The position numbers and the translations under genes are program-made. Below the pieces are notes generated by a model. It saw nothing but the letters and a program-made list of their open reading frames with translations, did not search any database and was not told the origin of the DNA. DNA of 17,876 nt, from NCBI GenBank assembly GCA_030151665.1, contig JASLDB010000175.1:1-17876 (forward strand), written 5' to 3'. Below are positions 1 through 7,011 of the stretch, one piece after another; position 1 is the first letter of the stretch, and every line of letters begins with the position of its first letter. The DNA is from Neisseriaceae bacterium. Its GTDB lineage: Bacteria > Pseudomonadota > Gammaproteobacteria > Burkholderiales > Neisseriaceae.

Positions 1-50
1 TTGAAGTGATGGCTTCCACTACCGTTTTCGCACTTCATACTTGAATCTGC

Positions 51-268
51 CTATCGTTTTTCAAATACCAAAGGGAAAACATAACCAAATGGCTCCAATA
101 ATCTTTCTGTATTGAACCAATACACCTAATTCAATGTGGTTATTTCAACTTCGGATTTACTTTTCCAGCTTGATTTGCAGTGTATGACTTCCATTTTATA
201 CAAGACATTAATGGTTTCCGCTAGGGCATTATCATATGCATCCCCAGTACTTTCATAGATGGTTCAAT
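51..268 (-). pseudogene. IS3-family transposase (OrfB) C-terminal remnant
   Basis: Translating the minus strand gives a recognisable C-terminal piece of an IS3-family OrfB integrase: GDAYDNALAETI, whose Glu (codon 216-218) is the last acidic residue of the DDE triad, then a stretch like EVIHCKSSWKSKSEVEITTL and FNTERLLEPFGYVFP. It cannot be functional. There is an in-frame TAG at 126-128 within the LNWVYW-like segment and a frame change near 250, between the IEPSMK stretch and the STGDAYDN frame. A further TAG lies at 51-53. The N-terminal part and both catalytic Asp residues are missing; similarity fades beyond about 270. No inverted repeat or target duplication is visible, and the element's end may lie left of the window. 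It marks an old insertion upstream of the IclR operon. Family assignment is firm; the group within IS3 is not determined. Confidence 0.85.
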
Positions 269-343
269 TCTTCTGATTTGCTGATTATTTTTTCTTAACG
301 ATATTCTCATTATTTCTTTTCATACTTAAATTTTGATTTAACC

Positions 344-382
344 AGCAAGGGCAGGTCTATTATGGCTTGCCCTTGTTTTGTT
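344..382 (+). terminator. orphan Rho-independent terminator
   Basis: CAAGGGCA (346-353) pairs perfectly with TGCCCTTG (368-375), and the stem can be lengthened by a G-U and an A-T pair. It is followed by TTTTGTTATTCTTTT. The geometry is that of a plus-strand intrinsic terminator. No plus-strand gene precedes it in the window, so it probably belonged to a gene lying to the left or one lost when the IS element inserted. It insulates the downstream operon from upstream transcription. Confidence 0.7.
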
Positions 383-468
383 ATTCTTTTGGCATTTTAT
401 TTATTGGGTGTGAGTGAAATGGGCATGTGTAAATAAAAAATAATATTCTCGTATTTTAGGAATGTAAC

Positions 469-496
469 TTGTGTTAAGTTTTGTTTATTGATAATT
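469..496 (+). promoter_or_regulatory. possible promoter of the iclR-hutG-gltS operon
   Basis: TTGTGT (469-474) and ATAATT (491-496), or the overlapping GATAAT one base earlier, are separated by 15-16 bp. They lie about 40 bp upstream of the IclR start codon in a very AT-rich leader (about 383-533) that contains no gene. The match to sigma-70 elements is modest, and no clear IclR-type palindrome could be identified here. This is a weak call. Confidence 0.3.
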
Positions 497-533
497 TTTG
501 CACATAAGAAAAAACAAATACAAAGGTGAGAAC

Positions 534-1262
534 ATGAATAGTTTAAATAGGGCATTGAATATTTTATCTTTTGTTTCGGCAGAGGATTGGCCTGTTGAAC
601 CCCAAACCATTTCTAAAGCACTGAACATTCCGTTATCAACTGTGTATCGCTTATTGGCTATTCTCAAAAATTGGGAATTTGTGACTTATTCTAAGCAATA
701 TGGCACCTATACCGTGGGGGCGCAGAGTCTAAAAGTTTTGGGCCAATACCATGAGCACAGTTTGTTGGTGAAGTCGACTGAGCCAGAATTGGTGTGGTTG
801 GCCAAGCAAAGCAAAGAAACCGTGGCGGTGATTACCAATAACCTGCGTGAAACCATTTGTGTGAACATGATTGAGTCTGAACAGGCTTTGCGTTGTTCTT
901 TTGACATGGGCAAGGGCAATACCTTGCTTAAAGGTGCCAGTGCCAAAACCTTATTGGCATTTCGTGATGCAGCGTATCAAGAGCTGGTGTTTGAAAGCCA
1001 TGAGCATGTCATCAATGATGATGTCAAAGTAGGATTACAACAAGACTGGGCTCAGATTCGCAGACAAGGTTATGGTTTGTCTGTGGGTGAAATTGATGAA
1101 GGGGTATTGGGTGTTTCGGCACCTATTTTCAAAAATAACGAATTATTGGCCGTGGTGTCGGTGATGGTACCAGCTTTTCGTGCCGAAGCACAAAAAGACA
1201 AGTTGATTGCTGCCACAGTGGCAGCAGCCAAAAACATGAGTAAATTAATTAACTGGGAGTAA
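534..1262 (+). CDS. IclR-family transcriptional regulator
   Basis: A 242-residue DNA-binding regulator of the IclR family, the usual length. Residues 1-60 form the winged helix-turn-helix (SLNRALNILSF, then TISKALNIPLSTVYRLLAIL as the helix-turn-helix). About 75-240 is the effector-binding domain, with the family signatures GASAKTLLA (135-143) and GYGLSVGEIDEGVLGVSAPIF (179-199). The ATG at 534 is chosen over an upstream TTG at 498 because an AAAGGTGAG ribosome-binding site sits just before it and because family alignments begin here. Its TAA is followed at once by the hutG start, so the two are co-transcribed and probably translationally coupled. By position it is likely to regulate hutG and gltS, responding perhaps to glutamate or a histidine-degradation intermediate; the ligand is an inference. 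Family assignment is secure. Confidence 0.9.
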   Translation: MNSLNRALNILSFVSAEDWPVEPQTISKALNIPLSTVYRLLAILKNWEFVTYSKQYGTYTVGAQSLKVLGQYHEHSLLVKSTEPELVWLAKQSKETVAVITNNLRETICVNMIESEQALRCSFDMGKGNTLLKGASAKTLLAFRDAAYQELVFESHEHVINDDVKVGLQQDWAQIRRQGYGLSVGEIDEGVLGVSAPIFKNNELLAVVSVMVPAFRAEAQKDKLIAATVAAAKNMSKLINWE

Positions 1263-1265
1263 GTG

Positions 1266-2195
1266 ATGTTAGAACAAAATTTCCAATGGCAAGGTCGCAC
1301 CGATGGTGATGGTGTAGAGCATCACCGTATTCACCAAGTGATTAACCAAAATGACCATGCTCAGTTTGCATTATTGGGCTTTGCTTCTGATGAAGGTGTA
1401 AAGCGCAATAAAGGCCGTGTTGGTGCGGTGGCTGCGCCTGATTTGATTCGCAAGCAATTGGCGGGTTTACCAGTGCACAGCCCTGTGCATTTAATCGACA
1501 AAGGCAACGTGCATTGTGATGATGGTCAGTTAGAAGCTGCGCAAGCTCGTCTTGCTAATGCTGTAGCGGCAACCTTGGTAGAGGGGACAACGCCCATTGT
1601 TCTGGGGGGTGGTCATGAAGTGGCATTCGGTAGCTTTAGTGGTATTTTCCAATACATGCAAGAGCATGAAGCAGGAAAAACCATCGGTATTATTAACTTT
1701 GATGCCCATTTTGACTTGCGAGAAGCCAATGAAGCCACATCAGGTACACCATTCTTACAAGCGGCCCAATTATCTGCGGCACACAATCAGCCATTTTCTT
1801 ATTTGTGTTTGGGCGTTGCCAATCATGGTAATACCAAGGTGTTGTTTGATACTGCGGATCGATTGGGTTGTACCTATTTGCGGGACAGCGAAGTGAATAT
1901 GGCCAATATTGATTCGGTTTTGGCTGTCGTTGATGGCTTTTTGGCCAAGGTAGATTACGCCTATGTCACGATTGATTTAGATGCTTTTTCAGCACCGATT
2001 GCACCAGGTGTCAGCGCACCTGCGGTCAAAGGCATTGATTTGACAACATTTGAAACGATTTTCCAATACATTCAAAAAACCAACAAGATTCGTTTACTGG
2101 ACATTGCCGAGTGCAATCCAACGTTTGACATTGATAACCGTACCGCCAAATTGGCTGCGTATATTGTTTATCAATTTTTGTTTGCATCACATTAA
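1266..2195 (+). CDS. hutG: formimidoylglutamase (HutG), ureohydrolase family
   Basis: A 309-residue cytoplasmic enzyme of the arginase/ureohydrolase superfamily that hydrolyses N-formimidoyl-L-glutamate to L-glutamate and formamide, the last step of the five-enzyme-free route of histidine degradation. The two-manganese site is complete: GGGHEVAFGSF with H117, NFDAHFD with D146, H148 and D150, and TIDLDAF with D237 and D239. GFASDEGVKRNKGRVGA, APGVSAPA and DIAECNPTFDIDNRTA are typical of HutG rather than agmatinase. The ATG at 1266 is preferred to the adjacent GTG at 1263 because the GGAG at 1256-1259, inside the end of the regulator gene, is correctly spaced for it. It lies between an IclR regulator and a glutamate symporter. 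No hutH, hutU or hutI is present in the window, so the substrate must come from enzymes encoded elsewhere. A related formimidoyl or guanidino substrate is possible but less likely. Confidence 0.9.
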   Translation: MLEQNFQWQGRTDGDGVEHHRIHQVINQNDHAQFALLGFASDEGVKRNKGRVGAVAAPDLIRKQLAGLPVHSPVHLIDKGNVHCDDGQLEAAQARLANAVAATLVEGTTPIVLGGGHEVAFGSFSGIFQYMQEHEAGKTIGIINFDAHFDLREANEATSGTPFLQAAQLSAAHNQPFSYLCLGVANHGNTKVLFDTADRLGCTYLRDSEVNMANIDSVLAVVDGFLAKVDYAYVTIDLDAFSAPIAPGVSAPAVKGIDLTTFETIFQYIQKTNKIRLLDIAECNPTFDIDNRTAKLAAYIVYQFLFASH

Positions 2196-2214
2196 GAAGA
2201 AATAGAGGTTTACC

Positions 2215-3426
2215 ATGAGTTTGCAATTCGATGCCTTAGGCACATTGTTTTTAACAGTTATGTGCTTGTTATTGGGCGTTCATTTAAAAAAACGCATTCA
2301 ATGGCTGCAAAAATTCTGTATCCCATCCCCTGTAATTGGTGGTTTTTTGGTGAGTTTGATTGTTTGGGCGTTAAAATCCAGTGGCACGGCTGAATTCACA
2401 TTTGATACCAGTATGCAAAGCTTTTTGATGGTAGCGTTTTTCACCACCGTGGGCATTGATGGTAGTTTTCGCATTTTGCGCACAGGTGGCAAATTGTTGA
2501 TTGTGTATTTATTGGTGTGTTGGTTTGTGGCAATTTTCCAAAATACCTTTGGCGTGGCTTTGGCATCATTATTGGATATACATCCTGTTATTGGTGTAAT
2601 GGCAGGTGCGGTGTCATTGACTGGTGGTCACGGTGGTGCGGCTGCATTTGGTGGCATGGCAGAAGATTTGGGCGTGCAATCAGCAACGGTGGCAGCCATT
2701 GCATCGGCAACGTTTGGTTTGATTACGGGCAGTTTATTGGGTGGCCCAATTGCTAGCTATTTGATTCGTCGACACAAGGTGGAGATTAAAGTCGATGAGC
2801 CAACTGCACCCAAACAAACTGAAAACAAAACCATTTTGGGCAAAATTGAAGACATTGATGCCCATGCTTTCTTGAAAACCTTGGGCTTGATTTTGGGTAT
2901 TATGGTGGTTGGTCAATTGGCTTCGGCTAAATTTACAGCCCTGACTGGTTTCTCGTTGCCTAGCTATGTGGGTGCCATGATTATTGCCATTGTGGTGCGT
3001 AATGTGAATGATGGTATTAAATTGTTCCGCATTAATGAAAAGTCTATTAATTTGATTTCAGAAGTGTCCTTGGGTTTGTTCTTAACCATGGCGATGATGT
3101 CATTGAAGATTTGGGAATTGCAAAGTGTGGCGTTGCCATTGTTCATTATCTTGTTCTTGCAAGTAACGGCATTGGTGGCGATGGTGGTGTTTGTGATTTT
3201 CCGCTTATTGGGCAAAAATTACGATGCTGCTGTGATGTGTTCAGGTTTGATGGGACATGGTTTGGGTGCAACACCGAATGCCATGGCCAATATGTCATCA
3301 GTGTGTGAGCGTTACAAATTGGTGTCGAGTAAAGCTTTCATGATTGTGCCTTTAAGTGGCGCAGTGTTGATTGATATTGTGTCGATTCCTTATCACACTT
3401 GGTTGATTAACTTCTTTACCCATTAA
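2215..3426 (+). CDS. gltS: sodium/glutamate symporter (GltS)
   Basis: A 403-residue inner-membrane protein of the ESS (GltS) family, close to the 401 residues of the E. coli protein, which imports glutamate with Na+. It is hydrophobic throughout. Two inverted halves each carry a glycine-rich re-entrant motif: SLTGGHGGAAAFG (134-146) in the first and GLMGHGLGATPNAMANM (344-360) in the second. A charged cytoplasmic loop (about 185-220, rich in Lys, Glu and Asp) joins the halves. A GAGG ribosome-binding site precedes the ATG, only 19 bp after hutG, so it is part of the same operon and is followed by a strong terminator. Pairing with a glutamate-yielding enzyme suggests the operon serves glutamate acquisition. 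Family and substrate are well supported by the motifs. Confidence 0.92.
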   Translation: MSLQFDALGTLFLTVMCLLLGVHLKKRIQWLQKFCIPSPVIGGFLVSLIVWALKSSGTAEFTFDTSMQSFLMVAFFTTVGIDGSFRILRTGGKLLIVYLLVCWFVAIFQNTFGVALASLLDIHPVIGVMAGAVSLTGGHGGAAAFGGMAEDLGVQSATVAAIASATFGLITGSLLGGPIASYLIRRHKVEIKVDEPTAPKQTENKTILGKIEDIDAHAFLKTLGLILGIMVVGQLASAKFTALTGFSLPSYVGAMIIAIVVRNVNDGIKLFRINEKSINLISEVSLGLFLTMAMMSLKIWELQSVALPLFIILFLQVTALVAMVVFVIFRLLGKNYDAAVMCSGLMGHGLGATPNAMANMSSVCERYKLVSSKAFMIVPLSGAVLIDIVSIPYHTWLINFFTH

Positions 3427-3449
3427 GTGTGTGTTGATAACTGACAACA

Positions 3450-3477
3450 ATCCCCAGCATTAGGCTGGGGATTTTTT
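3450..3477 (+). terminator. Rho-independent terminator after gltS
   Basis: A perfect 9-bp stem (3450-3458 with 3464-3472; ATCCCCAGC and its complement), a 5-base loop ATTAG, and a run of six T. It closes the iclR-hutG-gltS operon. On the other strand the T-run is weak, so it probably serves the plus strand mainly. Confidence 0.92.
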
Positions 3478-3480
3478 GTA

Positions 3481-3741
3481 TTATAAGGCGGTAAAAAAGG
3501 CAATGACACCAAAAATAACGCCAGGGGCATTGGCGACACTAATGGGGTAATCCTTGCGTTTAAGGCCATAAATCACCCACAAAATACAGTTGACGGCTGC
3601 TGCAAGGGGTTGAATGGGGTTGCCTTTGTGGCCAGCTAAATTGTCCATGATTTGCGGAATATAAGACACATACATGGCCACAGCGGTTACTGTTGCCACC
3701 CAACCCAAAATTGTAATAAATCGAGAGTTGTTGTCTGACAT
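3481..3741 (-). CDS. SemiSWEET-type PQ-loop transporter
   Basis: An 86-residue membrane protein of the SemiSWEET family, bacterial half-transporters of three helices that dimerise to move sugars across the inner membrane. About 8-30, 40-60 and 65-86 are hydrophobic helices. The PQ motif is at 29-30 (YVSYIPQI), and the second helix carries GNPIQPLAAAVNCILWVIYG, with the Asn and Trp that line the pore in this family. A longer frame begins at 3786, but the ATG at 3741 is chosen because AAGGA lies eight bases before it and because the resulting length is that of the family. It stands alone, converging on gltS and divergent from dnaJ. The substrate cannot be told from sequence; some close relatives are annotated only as PQ-loop proteins. 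Confidence 0.85.
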   Translation of the reverse strand: MSDNNSRFITILGWVATVTAVAMYVSYIPQIMDNLAGHKGNPIQPLAAAVNCILWVIYGLKRKDYPISVANAPGVIFGVIAFFTAL

Positions 3742-3960
3742 GCATTGAATCCTTGTGTTGTTTGTTGAATCATCAAATAAAACCATTGGATGATAATGGC
3801 ATGGGAAAGTTCAGTTGTTTTTAAATGTGCACGTGTTACACCTGTAATCGTTTGGCAATGAAGTGTGGAAGATTGTTGGGTTAATATAGCGTGTCAGTTA
3901 GGTGGTTTGGAAAATGTGATGTGGTGAATGAAAAAATGAGCACTTAAGACAAACACTCAA

Positions 3961-3988
3961 CTTGATATTTATCGCTTCGCCCCCATGT
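3961..3988 (+). promoter_or_regulatory. RpoH (sigma-32) heat-shock promoter of dnaJ
   Basis: CTTGATA (3961-3967), a 13-bp spacer and CCCCATGT (3981-3988) match the sigma-32 consensus CTTGAAA-N11-16-CCCCATNT at all but one base. The elements lie 37 bp upstream of the dnaJ ATG, which would put transcription start near 3995 and give a leader of about 30 bases. No competing sigma-70 promoter of similar quality is evident in 3742-4024, the gap to the divergent SemiSWEET gene. The rest of that gap holds nothing I can name. Confidence 0.85.
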
Positions 3989-4024
3989 GTCAAACATTGA
4001 AAACCAATTTTATCAGTGTAAACC

Positions 4025-5161
4025 ATGAGCCAAAAAGATTTTTATGAAGTATTGGGCGTTGCACGTGGTGCCAGCGAAGACGAAGTTAAAAAAGCCTATC
4101 GCAAATTGGCCATGAAATACCACCCTGACCGCAACCCTGATAACAAAGAAGCAGAAGAAAAATTTAAAGAGATTCAAAAAGCCTACGATATCTTATCAAA
4201 CCCTGAGAAAAAAGCAGCCTATGACCAATATGGTCATGCAGGCGTTGACCCTAACATGGGTGGCGGCGGCGGTTTCGGTGGTGGCTTTGGCGGTGGTGGT
4301 GCCGGCGGCTTTGATTTTGGCGATATCTTTAGTCAAATGTTTGGTGGTGGTGCCAGTGGCGGTGGTCGTCAGCAAAACTTTGATGGCAATGACATGCGCT
4401 ATGATATTGAAATCACCTTAGAAGAAGCTGCCAAAGGCATTAAAAAGAAAATTACCATTCCAACACATGACCAATGTGATGTGTGTCATGGTTCTGGTTC
4501 CAAACCAGGTTCAAGTCCTACGACTTGTCACACTTGTGGCGGTCATGGTGTGGTAAATGTACGCCAAGCAATTTTCCAAGTACAGCAAACATGCCCAACT
4601 TGTCATGGTACAGGTCAAGAAATCAAAGACCCTTGTATTAAATGCCGTGGTGCAGGTCATGTGAAAACCAGCAAAACCTTGGAAGTGAATATTCCAGCAG
4701 GTGTGGATGATGGCAGTCGCATTCGTTTAACAGGCGAAGGTGAACCCGGTACACATGGTGGTCATTCAGGCGATTTGTATGTGATTATTCATGTGAAGGG
4801 TCACAAAGTATTTGAACGCGATGGCATGGATTTGCATTGTGAATTGCCTATTGGCTTTACCACGGCAGCATTGGGTGGTGAAGTGGAAGTACCAACATTA
4901 GATGGCCGCGTGAAATTGACCATTCCACCCGAAACCCAAACTGGTCGCAAAATGCGTGTTAAAGGCAAAGGTGTGAAATCATTGCGCTCTAGCACCATGG
5001 GCGATTTGTATTGCCATATTGTGGTGGAAACCCCTGTCAATCTCACAGATCGCCAAAAAGAAATCTTGGCGGAGTTTGAAACCATTTCAACAGGCATGGA
5101 ACGCAGTCAAACGCCTCGTCAAAAATCATTTATGGATAAGTTACGCGACTTATTTGATTAA
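4025..5161 (+). CDS. dnaJ: chaperone protein DnaJ (Hsp40)
   Basis: A full-length type I DnaJ of 378 residues, the cytoplasmic co-chaperone that stimulates the ATPase of DnaK and delivers unfolded substrates. The J domain (about 4-70) has HPD at 33-35. A glycine/phenylalanine-rich linker covers about 78-118. The zinc-binding domain has all four CXXCXGXG-like repeats, with cysteines at 151/154, 168/171, 190/193 and 204/207. The C-terminal substrate-binding domains run from about 215 to 340. The start is fixed by MSQKDFYEVLG, the normal N-terminus, although no strong ribosome-binding site precedes it. It is transcribed alone, without dnaK or grpE, from the RpoH promoter and ends at its own terminator, so its expression is uncoupled from dnaK at the operon level. 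Confidence 0.98.
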   Translation: MSQKDFYEVLGVARGASEDEVKKAYRKLAMKYHPDRNPDNKEAEEKFKEIQKAYDILSNPEKKAAYDQYGHAGVDPNMGGGGGFGGGFGGGGAGGFDFGDIFSQMFGGGASGGGRQQNFDGNDMRYDIEITLEEAAKGIKKKITIPTHDQCDVCHGSGSKPGSSPTTCHTCGGHGVVNVRQAIFQVQQTCPTCHGTGQEIKDPCIKCRGAGHVKTSKTLEVNIPAGVDDGSRIRLTGEGEPGTHGGHSGDLYVIIHVKGHKVFERDGMDLHCELPIGFTTAALGGEVEVPTLDGRVKLTIPPETQTGRKMRVKGKGVKSLRSSTMGDLYCHIVVETPVNLTDRQKEILAEFETISTGMERSQTPRQKSFMDKLRDLFD

Positions 5162-5180
5162 TATTGATGTTAAAAATACA

Positions 5181-5210
5181 ACGCCACAGATTGATACTGT
5201 GGCGTTTTTT
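5181..5210 (+). terminator. Rho-independent terminator after dnaJ
   Basis: ACGCCACAG (5181-5189) pairs perfectly with CTGTGGCGT (5197-5205) across a 7-base loop and is followed by six T. It lies in the convergent gap between dnaJ and the minus-strand MBL gene. The opposite strand has TGTATTTTT after the same stem, so it may also terminate that gene. Confidence 0.92.
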
Positions 5211-5237
5211 GATGTGTGTGTTTTGATTATGGTGTGA

Positions 5238-6101
5238 TTAAGGCCATTGCATTTCGCCTTTTAATACTTTAGCGCTCAACTCCAAAGAGCTAACGTCTTT
5301 TAATGCAGGGTATTGTTTCTTCATGCTATCAATAACTGCTTGGGCATTGTTTTCTTTTTGAACCGCGTTTTGCATTTTGCCAATGTATTGACTGGTAAAG
5401 GCGATAGATTGGGTATTGAGTTTAGCACCCGGCAAGAAGTGACCTGGAATCACCACTTTTGGTTTTAGTGCTTGCATTTGTTGTAAGGTTTGTTGCCATT
5501 TGCTTTGAGATGCAGCACTTTGGTTGTCTGCCATCCACACATGGATATTGTTACCATATACATTAACGCCACCCAAAATGGTTTTTTGCTGTGGCACCCA
5601 AACATAGGTATGTTTTGGATCAATATCGCCACCTTTAATGTGCAATGTTTCGCCATCAACAGTCAATTGATTGCCATTTAATACTTCAGGCACAATCACT
5701 TTGCTTGGGGCATTGGCTTTCATAATGGGGAACCAATAATCGGCTTTTAACTGGTAATTGCCTTTAATGGCATTGACCGTGGCTTGGGTGGCAACGATTT
5801 TGGCTTTGGGGAATGCTTTTTGTAATGGCTCTAGACCAAAATAAAAATCAGGGTCTGAATGGCTAATGTATATCGTGGTCAATGTTTTGCCCGATGCTTT
5901 GATTTTATCAACCAATTGTTGGGCATCATTGGTTTGAAATTGTGCATCAATCAACACCATTTCTTTGGGGCCACTGATGAGTTCAGATGAAATGGCAAAC
6001 ATGCTGTCCTCACCTGGGTTATAGACTTCGATGTTTAAATCGGCGGCAGCTGCTGTGCCAAAAGCCAAAGAAAGCGTTAAGGCAGTCATTGATTTTTTCA
6101 T
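5238..6101 (-). CDS. exported MBL-fold protein with altered metal ligands
   Basis: A 287-residue protein of the metallo-beta-lactamase superfamily with a Sec signal peptide (MKKSMTALTLSLAFGTAAAA, cleavage near 20), hence probably periplasmic. The fold is recognisable from MVLIDAQF (48-55), the strand-loop TIYISHSDPDFYFG (76-89), GGDIDPKHTYVWVP (157-170) with H164, and VVIPGHFLPG (216-225) with H221. The usual HXHXDH metal motif is here H81-S-D83-P-D85-F: the second His is Asp and the last His is Phe. This looks like a subfamily trait rather than damage, since the frame is intact and the other ligands remain. It may bind one metal or a different metal. The reaction is unknown; hydrolase is only a family label. 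An AAAGGG ribosome-binding site precedes the ATG. It seems to be transcribed alone, with 236 bp between it and the regulator gene upstream. Confidence 0.82.
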   Translation of the reverse strand: MKKSMTALTLSLAFGTAAAADLNIEVYNPGEDSMFAISSELISGPKEMVLIDAQFQTNDAQQLVDKIKASGKTLTTIYISHSDPDFYFGLEPLQKAFPKAKIVATQATVNAIKGNYQLKADYWFPIMKANAPSKVIVPEVLNGNQLTVDGETLHIKGGDIDPKHTYVWVPQQKTILGGVNVYGNNIHVWMADNQSAASQSKWQQTLQQMQALKPKVVIPGHFLPGAKLNTQSIAFTSQYIGKMQNAVQKENNAQAVIDSMKKQYPALKDVSSLELSAKVLKGEMQWP

Positions 6102-6337
6102 GGTGCATCCCTTTTAAATAAGTTGTCACCATTATCATGGTTTTCTTGTTGTTGAAAAATGCCTATTGAATAAATGAATTGTTTCTTATTAAGAAATGAT
6201 TGCAGTCGCACATGGTGCTCTAACCAAAATATATTGAAAATAAGGACAGTGTTTTTGGCTTATTGTTGGTTTGAATGCTTTTACCAATAAACACATGCCT
6301 TGGTGAACCGTTTAAAAAAAACGCATGACAAGAAAGC
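6102..6337. other. intergenic region between MBL gene and regulator
   Basis: This gap holds the unassigned promoter of the MBL gene. The only structure I see is a small inverted repeat, TTTCTT-ATT-AAGAAA at 6182-6196, about 85 bp upstream of the MBL start, which could be a minor operator or chance in AT-rich DNA. No convincing hairpin terminator for the regulator gene and no small ORF were found. Confidence 0.4.
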
Positions 6338-6994
6338 TTAAGTCAGTAGTCGGATGCGATACACGCAGCGCTGAGCTTGATTGAGCAAATGTTGTTCTCG
6401 AGTGACTTTGGTTTTTTGGCCCAATACTTGTTGGAATAATTGCAGTTCAGATCGGCAAAATTGTTGGCATTTTTGGGCGGCAGCACAAATGGGGCAGTGG
6501 TTTTCAATGAGTAAATAATCCAAGCCATCCACTTGCACTTGTGCCATATAGCCTTCTTCAGTGCGGATATTGGCCAATTGCGTTATTTTTTCTTCTACAC
6601 TGGGGCCAACACAAGCGGCTTGGTATTGAATCAGTGTTAAATTTTCTCGCTCAGTAATTAATTTTTCTAAGCCAGCTGCACCAAAAATGGCTTCAACCGA
6701 TTGCAATAACTGCACGGTTAAATAAGCATGGTTGTCTGGAAAAAAGCGATTGCCCGCTTCGCTAATGACCCAACTTTGTTTGGGTCGACCCACTTGGGCT
6801 TCATGCAATTGCTCACCTTCAATCCAGTGGTTTTCCAATAATTTTTGTACCAGTTGTCGGGCAGCTTCACCTGTCATGTCCAACGCCTTGGCCAAATCAG
6901 CGGTGGCAATAGGGCCTTTGGTTTTGATGCTGAATAGCATCCTTTTCATGGCAGGGCTGATGGGTTTATCCAAGTTATTACTTGTATTATTCAT
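6338..6994 (-). CDS. cysteine-rich HTH regulator (COG2345/SufR-like)
   Basis: A transcriptional regulator of the COG2345 type, related to cyanobacterial SufR. An N-terminal winged helix-turn-helix (KRMLFSIKTKGPIATADLAKALDMTGEAARQLVQKLLE, then a wing with GRPKQSW) is followed by a sensor domain ending in HCPICAAAQKCQQFC and, about 30 residues later, RCVYRI. Those cysteines could hold an Fe-S cluster or another metal, as in SufR; this is inference. The start is uncertain. ATG at 6994 (218 residues) is used here, but it lacks a ribosome-binding site, and the residues NNTSNNLD are encoded by a copy of the operator. ATG at 6949 (203 residues) would leave both operators non-coding; a TTG at 7015 also keeps the frame. 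It is divergent from the MFS gene, which it very probably represses together with itself. Confidence 0.82.
   Translation of the reverse strand: MNNTSNNLDKPISPAMKRMLFSIKTKGPIATADLAKALDMTGEAARQLVQKLLENHWIEGEQLHEAQVGRPKQSWVISEAGNRFFPDNHAYLTVQLLQSVEAIFGAAGLEKLITERENLTLIQYQAACVGPSVEEKITQLANIRTEEGYMAQVQVDGLDYLLIENHCPICAAAQKCQQFCRSELQLFQQVLGQKTKVTREQHLLNQAQRCVYRIRLLT
6966..6989. promoter_or_regulatory. operator copy 2 (imperfect palindrome)
   Basis: This 24-bp site begins TTATCCAAGTTAT and matches the core of operator copy 1 at 21 of 24 positions; the three changes all fall in the right half. It starts exactly 42 bp before the equivalent position of copy 1, four turns of B-DNA, so two bound dimers would sit on the same face. 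It overlaps the possible -35 element of the MFS promoter and the first codons of the regulator if that starts at 6994. Confidence 0.8.
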
Positions 6995-7011
6995 TGTGGT
7001 CGGTATATTAT
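6982..7011 (+). promoter_or_regulatory. candidate promoter of the MFS gene
   Basis: TTGTAT (6982-6987) as -35 lies inside operator copy 2. TATATT (7004-7009, 16-bp spacer) or TATTAT (7006-7011, 18-bp spacer) as -10 runs into operator copy 1. A regulator bound at either site would block RNA polymerase, which fits repression. The hexamers are not strong, and the start of transcription is unproven. Confidence 0.45.

Noticed and set aside
3739..3786. N-terminal extension of the SemiSWEET protein to 101 residues
   Set aside because: The extension is polar, lacks a ribosome-binding site and is absent from the family; the ATG at 3741 has a good AAGGA.
4258..4365. GGT/GGC-rich tract in dnaJ as a tandem repeat or phase-variable element
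   Set aside because: It encodes the normal glycine/phenylalanine-rich region of DnaJ, with irregular codons and no uniform repeat unit.
4221..4421. Plus-strand open frame rich in Val and Ala inside dnaJ
   Set aside because: It is a frame-shifted shadow of the Gly-rich linker of dnaJ.
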